DNA from: Elusimicrobiota bacterium
GTDB taxonomy: Bacteria; Elusimicrobiota; Elusimicrobia; 2-02-FULL-39-32
Reading direction: 5' to 3'
Assembly: GCA_016193115.1 (NCBI GenBank)
Contig: JACPSV010000200.1
Location: 1-5,186, forward strand
Length of the DNA: 5,186 nucleotides
Shown piece after piece: positions 1 to 5,186 of the stretch. Made by a program: the position numbers and the translations under genes. Within the stretch, counting starts at the first letter, position 1. Each line of letters opens with the position of its first letter. The notes under the pieces were generated by a model. The model ran no database searches, was not told the DNA's origin, and was given only the letters and a program-made list of their open reading frames with translations.

Positions 1-379
1 CCGCGTATTTCTGAACGGCTTCCTTAAATCCTTGCACGCATTCGGATTTCACCTTGTCCGGCAAGCGGTATGTGTTGACTTGGAACGGGTAGGGAGTCAA
101 AACTCCATGCGAATAGATGGCTGCTTTTCTCTCGCAGGCATAGAGATTGTTTTTTAGAAGTTCTTGAATGAGAGCTTTGGTATAGGGATCGTGAAGATGA
201 AGCAGGTGTCCTGTGAAATCGAACGTAAAACCGTCAACCGACACGCTCCTGGCTGTGCCGCCCACATCGCCATTTTTTTCGATAAGAGTACACCGGATGC
301 GGGGAAGAGAGCGAAGATGGTACGCTGTGGAAATGCCGGCTAGACCCGCTCCCAGAACGAGGACGTTCTTACTCGTCAA
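1..379 (-). CDS. FAD-dependent amine-oxidoreductase-like protein, N-terminal part (runs off left edge)
   Basis: Translating the minus strand from a TTG at 377-379 gives 126 residues with no stop before the window edge. The N-terminus is a Rossmann dinucleotide-binding fold: KNVLVLGAGLAG with the GxGxxG glycines at residues 10, 12 and 15, and an acidic E34 at the end of the second strand that should bind the FAD ribose. A GGTARS stretch follows at residues 40-45. Residues 49-65 (DGFTFDFTGHLLHLHDP) and the PYPFQVN segment near residues 96-102 match the COG1232 / UDP-galactopyranose-mutase-like branch of FAD oxidoreductases. In that branch the YPFQ loop follows an R-x-x-x-I-Y strand, seen here at residues 84-89. 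TTG is chosen because it lies just before the first beta strand, no ATG or GTG is suitably placed, a weak AGG sits 6 bases upstream, and it overlaps the end of the preceding gene by 11 bases. The family is often found in surface polysaccharide clusters. The exact reaction (sugar-ring mutase, desaturase or other) is not resolvable from this fragment. Confidence 0.85.
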   Translation of the reverse strand, partial: MTSKNVLVLGAGLAGISTAYHLRSLPRIRCTLIEKNGDVGGTARSVSVDGFTFDFTGHLLHLHDPYTKALIQELLKNNLYACERKAAIYSHGVLTPYPFQVNTYRLPDKVKSECVQGFKEAVQKYA

Positions 380-1384
380 CTTTAACCTGCGCTAACCAGT
401 AACCCACCCCATAGGCGGCCGCAATCACAATGGCATAGACCAAGACGGCCCACCAGAACCAAATTCGCGTGGTTAACCAGGCACAGAGACCCAACAAAAT
501 TGAAGCTTCGATCGCGATGTAAACAATCTGTGTTCTGGTCATCCCCATCTTTTCCAAGCGTAGAGCGAAATGGTCCTTGCTGCCGCGAAACGGGGACAGG
601 CCTTTGCGGTATCTCAAAAGCATGACAAAAAATGTGTCATACAAAGGAACACCTAAAATCAGCACTGGAGCTAAGACTGCGGCGTTATGTTGCGTGCTGT
701 AAGAGGTGCCTAAGGACAGAGAAGCAAGCACATAGCCGATGAAAAGGCTGCCTTGGAAAAATTGTAGGGCAAAAACCCCAAGCAGGCGCCTGCCAGAGTG
801 GCCGCGGTCACATTCACGTAGATATGTTCCGTGGGCAGCGAAATGAAAAGGAATGCGAGAGCTGCGATCGTGGCGCATCCGGAGGCGAGACCGTCCATGA
901 TGTCAATGATGTTGACTGCATTTACGACGCCGGTCACCCAAATCAAAGTCAGAGCGAACGCCAGCCATCGGGGATGGACGAAATGAATCTGGATTCCATA
1001 AAACAAGAGGACGGCGCTGGCAATAAACTGGATCAGGAATTTCTCCTGGAAAGAGAGCCCTCCGGAAACCGTGTCATCCACAAGACCCAATAGAAAAATC
1101 AGGAATCCGCCAAAAAAAATGCCTTGGATGGGTCGCAATGTTCCCGGCGGATAGGAAGAGATCGAGAGATAGCGGACGGCAGTCAAGCTGACAATAAAAG
1201 CCAAGGCAATGGCGCAACCGCCTAGGTAAGGGGTGGATCGCACATGAGTTTTTACGGGGCTGTTCGGGTGATCCATTATATTGAGTCGGAGAGCGATCCA
1301 CCGGAAAAGCGGGGCTGAGAAAAAGGCCACAGTTGTGGAAAGACCGAAAGCGGTCAGGTAGAGAGTGTAGTTATTTGTGATCAT
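369..1384 (-). pseudogene. MraY/WecA-type polyprenyl-phosphate glycosyl-1-phosphate transferase, frameshifted by a short deletion
   Basis: Members of this integral membrane family transfer a sugar-1-phosphate from a UDP-sugar to polyprenyl phosphate at the cytoplasmic face, starting O-antigen, teichoic acid, capsule or peptidoglycan lipid intermediates. The first frame starts at ATG 1384. It has the family motifs in order: DHPNSPVKTH...TPYLGG (38-56), the Asp pair in GLVDD (103-104), NIIDIMDGLASG (158-169), and GFLPYNF ending at 209. The second frame, useful from about position 752 to the TAA at 369, has GSLFIGYVLA, GVPLYDTFFVMLLRYRKG and the SKDHFALRL loop, with several membrane spans. The frames meet near 750-754. 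Eight residues equivalent to A-x-x-F-M-G-D-x are missing, so the essential acidic loop is gone. Restoring 25 bases gives 346 residues, the usual family length. The start overlaps the upstream GT2 gene by 14 bases, and the end overlaps the FAD gene by 11. DHFALRL suggests the WecA/TagO-like rather than the MraY branch. As written the product is probably inactive, unless the assembly is wrong here. Confidence 0.88.
748..756 (-). other. Frameshift/deletion junction in the MraY/WecA-like gene
   Basis: On the coding strand, the upstream frame reads Y-N-F-S-K up to the Lys codon at 754-752, and the downstream frame resumes with G-S-L-F-I-G at 752. Family alignment predicts eight residues between them, containing F-M-G-D. 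The loss is therefore 25 bases (1 modulo 3), consistent with the observed frame change. The junction reads CCAAGGCAGCC. A duplicated AGGC or GGCAG at both ends of the lost piece could have mediated a slippage deletion, but the original sequence is not available to test this. Confidence 0.75.
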
Positions 1385-2117
1385 GGCGGAATATTTTAGT
1401 TCTAATCAGGCACCATTTTACCAAAATAAAGAGAAAAAGAGTCCAGAGAGTTTCCAGCCCGTAACGGCAACTGCGCCAGAATTGGATGCTGGAAGCTTCC
1501 GGAAAGTATCGGGCAGGAACAGGCACGTCCCCCATTCTAAATTTGAAGTAGGTGGACTGAATCAGGAACTGTTGGTCAAACACAAATTCGTCGGAATTGT
1601 TCTGCCAGGGGATTTTTTCCAGAACTTCTCTGCGATAAGCGCGCATCCCGGAATGGAACTCGCCCAGGTTTTGTCCCAGAAGAAAGTTTTCCAGGATGGT
1701 CAGAATCCGGTTCGCGACATATTTGTAGAGAGGCATGCCCCCCTCCAAAGCGTCGCGGCGGGAACGGATGCGGTTCCCGAGCATGATGTCGCATATACCG
1801 CATTGGATGGGAAGGATCAGGGCAGGAATCATGCGCGAATCGTATTGGTAGTCCGGATGGATCATAACAATAATCTCTGCGTCTGTTTTTAGAGCGTGGA
1901 GGTAGCAGGTCTTTTGGTTTGCGCCGTAGCCTCCATTTTGATTACGTTCGATGACCTCTAAACCTAACGCTTTAGCGATCGAGACCGTCTCGTCTTGAGA
2001 CGCGTCATCTACGACAATCACTTTTGTATCCAGATCCTGCGGGATGGATTGGAAAGTGGCTCCAATCGTCTTAGCCGCGTTGTACGCGGGCATCACAATC
2101 ATAATTTTTGTTTTCAT
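1371..2117 (-). CDS. DPM1-like family 2 glycosyltransferase
   Basis: This 248-residue GT-A fold enzyme probably transfers a sugar from a nucleotide donor to polyprenyl phosphate on the cytoplasmic face. Visible motifs are the N-terminal [11 protein letters not shown] (8-18), the nucleotide-binding [10 protein letters not shown] (35-44, Asp pair 37-38), [15 protein letters not shown] (62-76), and the metal-binding loop MIHPDYQYD (85-93) in place of a classical DxD. They are followed by LGNRI (113-117), the [13 protein letters not shown] segment (126-138), the acceptor-side [11 protein letters not shown] (152-162) and [10 protein letters not shown] (174-183). One hydrophobic stretch near 221-238 ([15 protein letters not shown]) probably anchors it to the membrane. 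All motifs are intact and the length is normal. The ATG at 2117 sits 12 bases downstream of a repeat hairpin, with no recognisable Shine-Dalgarno sequence. The 3' end overlaps the next gene by 14 bases. Neighbouring YfhO-type proteins suggest its lipid-linked sugar feeds a GT-C transferase, by analogy with CsbB/YfhO pairs in Firmicutes. The sugar is unknown. Confidence 0.93.
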   Translation of the reverse strand: MKTKIMIVMPAYNAAKTIGATFQSIPQDLDTKVIVVDDASQDETVSIAKALGLEVIERNQNGGYGANQKTCYLHALKTDAEIIVMIHPDYQYDSRMIPALILPIQCGICDIMLGNRIRSRRDALEGGMPLYKYVANRILTILENFLLGQNLGEFHSGMRAYRREVLEKIPWQNNSDEFVFDQQFLIQSTYFKFRMGDVPVPARYFPEASSIQFWRSCRYGLETLWTLFLFILVKWCLIRTKIFRHDHK

Positions 2118-2125
2118 AACGAGAT

Positions 2126-2153
2126 CGTCATGCCCGCGAAAGCGGGCATCCAG
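2126..2153 (+). repeat. Palindromic repeat copy 1 (G/C stem variant)
   Basis: A 28-base unit, starting CGTCAT and ending ATCCAG, with an 8-bp perfect stem ATGCCCGC / GCGGGCAT (2130-2149) closed by a GAAA loop. It fills most of the 41-base gap between protein B and the GT2 gene. It differs from the two other copies only at two positions, which are paired with each other in the stem (G-C instead of T-A). It resembles the dispersed CCCGCGAAAGCGGG repeats found in many bacterial genomes. Confidence 0.9.
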
Positions 2154-2158
2154 GGTTT

Positions 2159-4282
2159 CTAAATTGTCGAGACTGGATTCCCGCTTTCGCGGGAATGACG
2201 TAGAAAAGGGTGTATCATAATCCTCTTGAATCCCTTAATTCCTAAAAAGACTATGAAGATTGTACTTAGGAACGAACCCAATAGAAAGCCCCAAGGGCGA
2301 TAGATCCAAAATATTTTTTCATTCGGTATCCTGTTTTGGGAGTGCAGGACGGCCTGAAACATTCCGTAGGCCGGGAAAGGTTTTTCTACCCTTCCGCTTT
2401 CACTCCAAACTTTCCAGCCGGGATCGTAAGATTCAGAGAGAGCAATCCAGTAAGATCCTTTTGTCTGGCTGGTCCACTCCATCTGAATTGTGTTTGGATT
2501 CTTCCTTTGCAGGGAAACAAGTTGAGTTAAAATAGGCTCTTCCGCCGGGACCGGAGCTCTATATTTTTCCAGAGTCAATATCTCGTTCCGTTGAAAGTTC
2601 CTTGAATCCAGATGGGTTAAAAGCGTTTCCAGGGAAGAAAAATGTTTCAGGGAAAAACCTGAAAACGCCGTAGGAAACGGCGATGGATTTTCATAAATTT
2701 TTAATGCGTCCGTAGCATAGCGTAACGGCCAGGAGATGGGGAGAGGACGAAGCGAAATAAGATGTTGGACGCCCGTCAGAAGAAACGAATTTTTTTCCGG
2801 ATTCAGAACGTCAATGCCCGTGGAAGAGAGGGCAAGGGGACCCTGGCTTATAAAAAAATACCGGAGAAGGGATTTTTGCAGGATGGCTTCGTACCCGTTG
2901 CCGTTAGGCATCTGAAAGAACATCGTCTTGTTTGGGTTTCCAATCTCTGCGGTTGTGAATAGGCGGTTTGAAGGGAGAGTGTGATCCTGCAACCATTGAA
3001 TCGCGGGCGAACTTCTTAGACTTAGAAAAAATGGTTCGGAATAGACCCACTGTTTTCCTTGGAGGTAAAGGTCGGACACGGTCAGAACCAGAATCAAGAG
3101 TTTCCATAAGGGTCGTCCTTTGAGATGGGCGCTCCAAAACCAACTTGCCGTGAGCGTGAGTCCCGCAAACGCGAGAAAATAAAAACGGGCGGGCACCCGC
3201 AGAGATCCCATTCCTTTCCAAACCAACAGATACAAGGAACTATTTTTCCCCATCGCCAAAGCTAAGGACAGGAGAATGACGGCCGGCAGAAAATATTTTC
3301 TCCGTTTCAGGAGAAGAAAAAAACCCAGCGCAGCGCAGACCACGGGAACATAACCAAAATAGAGTGCGTTCGTTTCAAAAAATAAGGAAGGATGGAGAGG
3401 ATCGGCATAATTTTTTTTCAACGGGTTGCCGAAAAAATCGGGCGCAAGGAGTCCCACCAACCCTCTCCATTCCATGGAATAGGACGATGCAAAATCAAAA
3501 GCGGACCGTGCCTGAAACAGTTCCGTGGTCTGCCAGCGCGTGGAACTTAACAGGAGATGGAGGGTCGGCAGCCACTGGACTATGGTCAGGGAAACAAAAC
3601 AAGCGCAAACCAGGATTGCGGATTGGAACAGGATCCGTCTCTGTTGCCAGGAGGCGCCGCTCATTTTCCAAAGGAAGTAGAAAGCAATTAGGAGAAGGGT
3701 ATGAAAACAGACTTGGATGTGGCCGGAAAAAAATTGAAGAGCGAGTGAAAGGGAGAGCAGAACGGCTGAAAATGCGCGGTCAGGGTGGCTGGGAAGAAAA
3801 GCATTATGCAGGAAAAGGAATATCCAGGGAAACCAACTGTAACCGGAAAGGTGAATCACGTGTCCGGCCGTCAGTTTGGTTAGAAAGAAGAACGAATAAG
3901 ACCAGAATAGGGATCCCCAGAGAGAACCGGACCGCGAGCGGCCGATCGTTCTCAAAAACAAAAACATTCCTAAACTGTTTAAGAAGAGGTGCAGGACCGA
4001 GAAGAGATTGAATGCTAAGTTCAAGGGTAGAAAGTAGAACAGTTCAGAACCGGAATAAAAGAGGGAGGATTGAGGCGATGCCAGGAATGGCATTCCCGCA
4101 AACAGATAGGGGTTCCATAAGGGAACGATCCCATATTGGAGACTCGTTTTTGCAAAGTGCCGAAAGGGCGCGGCATACTGATAAATGTCTCCAAAGTTTC
4201 CCACGATTCCTTTTGTCCAAAGGATAGGAAAACAGAAAAGAAAGTTAACCAGAATCAGGATTTTAAGAGATAGAGCGCACAT
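2159..4282 (-). CDS. YfhO-family multi-pass membrane protein (GT-C-like), complete, copy B
   Basis: A 707-residue integral membrane protein. After a signal-anchor helix (about 5-23), the first outer loop carries GNFGDIYQY with an acidic D32, then [18 protein letters not shown] (54-71). Both are typical of YfhO proteins, and D32 is the likely GT-C catalytic or acceptor-activating acid. About ten further hydrophobic spans extend to about residue 405, including the conserved RVPARF at 362-367. A large extracytoplasmic domain of about 255 residues follows, with DPGW at 620-623, then a final span at 664-683. Known family members are implicated in adding sugars to envelope polymers from polyprenyl-phosphate sugar donors; the substrate here is unknown. 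ATG 4282 is chosen because it precedes the first membrane helix and overlaps the upstream gene by 20 bases. The last 13 residues (695-707) and the TAG stop derive from a palindromic repeat and its flank, so the native C-terminus has probably been replaced. The protein is a paralogue of the upstream gene. Overall function is inferred from family only. Confidence 0.88.
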   Translation of the reverse strand: MCALSLKILILVNFLFCFPILWTKGIVGNFGDIYQYAAPFRHFAKTSLQYGIVPLWNPYLFAGMPFLASPQSSLFYSGSELFYFLPLNLAFNLFSVLHLFLNSLGMFLFLRTIGRSRSGSLWGSLFWSYSFFFLTKLTAGHVIHLSGYSWFPWIFLFLHNAFLPSHPDRAFSAVLLSLSLALQFFSGHIQVCFHTLLLIAFYFLWKMSGASWQQRRILFQSAILVCACFVSLTIVQWLPTLHLLLSSTRWQTTELFQARSAFDFASSYSMEWRGLVGLLAPDFFGNPLKKNYADPLHPSLFFETNALYFGYVPVVCAALGFFLLLKRRKYFLPAVILLSLALAMGKNSSLYLLVWKGMGSLRVPARFYFLAFAGLTLTASWFWSAHLKGRPLWKLLILVLTVSDLYLQGKQWVYSEPFFLSLRSSPAIQWLQDHTLPSNRLFTTAEIGNPNKTMFFQMPNGNGYEAILQKSLLRYFFISQGPLALSSTGIDVLNPEKNSFLLTGVQHLISLRPLPISWPLRYATDALKIYENPSPFPTAFSGFSLKHFSSLETLLTHLDSRNFQRNEILTLEKYRAPVPAEEPILTQLVSLQRKNPNTIQMEWTSQTKGSYWIALSESYDPGWKVWSESGRVEKPFPAYGMFQAVLHSQNRIPNEKIFWIYRPWGFLLGSFLSTIFIVFLGIKGFKRIMIHPFLRHSRESGNPVSTI
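2173..2200 (-). repeat. Palindromic repeat copy 2 (T/A stem variant), inside the 3' end of protein B
   Basis: The same 28-base unit in inverse orientation. Its stem is ATTCCCGC / GCGGGAAT with a GAAA loop when read on the minus strand (2177-2196). It is identical over all 28 bases to copy 3 at 5156-5183. Read on the minus strand it encodes RHSRESGNP, residues 695-703 of protein B. Confidence 0.9.
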
Positions 4283-5186
4283 GCCGTTTGGAGTTTTGCA
4301 GGATTTTTAACCCGGCGACGATCAGAAAAATAAATACTAAAAGGCTCAGGACAAGAGATAAGTTCCAGGAGAGCGGGTGATACTTCAAATAAAGAGTGTG
4401 GTTTCCTTCGGGGATGGAGACGCTCCTGAAGTAGCCGCCTAAAGGTTGGGAAGGATGTTGGGAACCGCAGGAACAAAACAAGTGCCATCCGGGATAGAAC
4501 GGAAGATTGAAGACAGCCACCATGGGTTGAGAGGAGTTAAATTGAGCTTTTATTTTTTGATGGTTCCAAAGAAGAAAAGAAGGTTTAAAAATTTGAGGCG
4601 TGGCGGAATTTTCAAATCTGTCTCCAACCATTGCAAAAGCGTTGCCCGAAGCTTGCGGGTTTTGGTAGATCTTCAGCTCTTGGTCCTGGCCCATCAAGTT
4701 CCAACTGGAATCCAAAGGAGCATAACTGAGAAAATGGGTGACGTTCCAGAAATTGAGCAGGGGGCGAGCGTCCTGAACGGTTCTAAACTCTTTCATTTTT
4801 TTATATAGATTTTCGTACGATCGAAGCGTAAAAGGTTCTCCGGAAGGAACCAGCGATTGCACGCGGTAGGGCAGATTGGTCAGATCGAAAAAGAAACCGC
4901 GGAAACGCATCATCGCTTCCTGAGAGTCCATTCCCGCCAGTCTTCTTTGCTGATTCACGGGTTCGGATATCAGGACATTCCCGGGATTGTCCTGAATCAC
5001 CGTCTGGATTGCGGGGAATCGTTTGTGATAATACTGTGAAGGAACAGTGGGATGGATATTTTTGCCGTAGTGCCAAAGTTCAAGAGTCAAGAGGGCAACT
5101 GCGCATAAGGAGAATCCATTCCTAATGAGGTTTGTTGTGAAGCTAGCATTTGTCCCGTCATTCCCGCGAAAGCGGGAATCCAGAGA
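4263..5186 (-). CDS. YfhO-family membrane protein, C-terminal part (runs off right edge), copy A
   Basis: The minus-strand frame ending at TAA 4263 is open for 308 codons to the window edge, so the real start probably lies outside. Visible parts are a repeat-encoded stretch (residues 2-11 of the fragment, [10 protein letters not shown]), a transmembrane helix FSLCAVALLTLELWHYG (about 25-41), an extracytoplasmic domain of about 230 residues, the YPGW motif (231-234) with IPEGNHTLYLKYHP, and a closing helix near 275-296. The layout and motifs match the C-terminal half of protein B: its [19 protein letters not shown] aligns with this helix, and its DPGW with YPGW. The two are therefore tandem, strongly diverged paralogues. 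A TTG at 5090 could start a shorter product, but it would cut into the membrane helix, so a longer protein is preferred. Whether the full N-terminal GT-C half exists upstream or was lost at the repeat cannot be seen. The 3' end overlaps gene B by 20 bases. Confidence 0.8.
   Translation of the reverse strand, partial: SLDSRFRGNDGTNASFTTNLIRNGFSLCAVALLTLELWHYGKNIHPTVPSQYYHKRFPAIQTVIQDNPGNVLISEPVNQQRRLAGMDSQEAMMRFRGFFFDLTNLPYRVQSLVPSGEPFTLRSYENLYKKMKEFRTVQDARPLLNFWNVTHFLSYAPLDSSWNLMGQDQELKIYQNPQASGNAFAMVGDRFENSATPQIFKPSFLLWNHQKIKAQFNSSQPMVAVFNLPFYPGWHLFCSCGSQHPSQPLGGYFRSVSIPEGNHTLYLKYHPLSWNLSLVLSLLVFIFLIVAGLKILQNSKRHVRSIS
5156..5183 (+). repeat. Palindromic repeat copy 3 (T/A stem variant), inside copy A reading frame
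   Basis: The 28-base unit in the same orientation as copy 1, with stem ATTCCCGC / GCGGGAAT (5160-5179) and a GAAA loop. It is identical to copy 2. On the coding strand it is read without a stop as LDSRFRGND. It falls just before a membrane helix of the YfhO-like protein, in the loop where the paralogue has only the short SAHLKGR segment. Confidence 0.9.

Larger units (their letters stand above)
2126..2200. repeat. Facing repeat pair (REPIN-like inverted arrangement)
   Basis: Copies 1 and 2 point at each other around a 19-base spacer (2154-2172). Each can fold alone into an 8-bp GNRA-type hairpin. Together they can form a 28-bp arm-to-arm stem with two mismatches. This is the layout of a REP doublet or a very short non-autonomous mobile element. 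There is no U-rich tail on either side, so an intrinsic terminator is unlikely. In the transcript the structure lies between protein B's last codons and the GT2 start codon, where it could affect mRNA stability or translation. Confidence 0.65.

Noticed and set aside
745..770. Programmed -1 frameshift at the T-rich stretch in the MraY/WecA-like gene
   Set aside because: There is no good X-XXY-YYZ slippery heptamer, and the joined product would still lack the conserved F-M-G-D loop, so a deletion explains the data better.
1377..1892. Plus-strand open frame of 171 residues
   Set aside because: It is antisense to the GT2 gene, whose motifs are complete, and shows no domain of its own.
2126..2200. 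Rho-independent terminator or CRISPR remnant
   Set aside because: There is no U-tract after either hairpin, and only two inverted units are present, with no regular direct repeats or spacers.
4084..4099. GGAATGGCATTCCCGC, resembling a half-site of the palindromic repeat
   Set aside because: It only shares ATTCCCGC with the repeat and encodes the conserved F-A-G-M-P-F motif of the YfhO family, so it is explained by the protein.
3364..4227. Long Arg/Lys/Gly-rich plus-strand open frames (215 and 71 residues)
   Set aside because: They are antisense to the well-supported YfhO-like gene, have low-complexity charged composition and no recognisable domain, and are shadows of the hydrophobic coding strand.
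5088..5090. TTG as the true start of the right-hand YfhO-like gene (275 residues)
   Set aside because: The frame stays open to the window edge and the TTG lies in the middle of a hydrophobic helix that aligns with an internal helix of the paralogue, so it is probably an internal codon.

Overview
The window is a compact gene block read entirely from the minus strand. It looks like part of a bacterial cell-envelope glycan locus. From right to left, which is the direction of transcription, it holds: (A) the C-terminal part of a YfhO-family multi-pass membrane protein (4263-5186, open past the right edge); (B) a complete second YfhO-family protein of 707 residues (2159-4282); a facing pair of short palindromic repeats; a DPM1-like family 2 glycosyltransferase of 248 residues (1371-2117); a MraY/WecA-type polyprenyl-phosphate glycosyl-1-phosphate transferase broken by a frameshift (369-1384); and the first 126 residues of an FAD-dependent amine-oxidoreductase-like protein (1-379, open past the left edge). 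The coding strand is almost gap-free. Three of the four junctions are gene overlaps of 20, 14 and 11 bases, which suggests one translationally coupled operon. No promoter, tRNA, rRNA or CRISPR array is visible, and no stretch over 300 bases lacks a gene.

A plausible joint function comes from family knowledge. DPM1-like GT2 enzymes load a sugar onto polyprenyl phosphate at the cytoplasmic face. YfhO-type GT-C proteins are thought to move such lipid-linked sugars onto envelope polymers on the outer face. A MraY/WecA-like enzyme starts a lipid-linked glycan. The FAD protein resembles UDP-galactopyranose-mutase or protoporphyrinogen-oxidase-like oxidoreductases often seen in surface polysaccharide clusters. 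The substrates cannot be read from the sequence.

Two things stand out. First, the MraY/WecA-like gene has lost about 25 bases exactly where the conserved catalytic F-M-G-D-x-G-S loop should be. Both halves are otherwise well preserved, so the gene is either a very recent pseudogene or contains an assembly error. Second, three copies of a 28-base palindromic repeat, with an 8-bp stem and a GAAA loop, occur in the window. Two face each other around the B/GT2 junction, where one supplies the C-terminus and stop region of protein B. The third lies in frame inside protein A. The two stem variants differ by a compensated base pair.

The organism is probably a bacterium of moderate GC content, possibly one of the uncultured lineages known from metagenomes (for example Omnitrophota-like or a Gram-negative relative), because such repeats are frequent in Gram-negative and candidate-phylum genomes. 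That placement is a weak inference.
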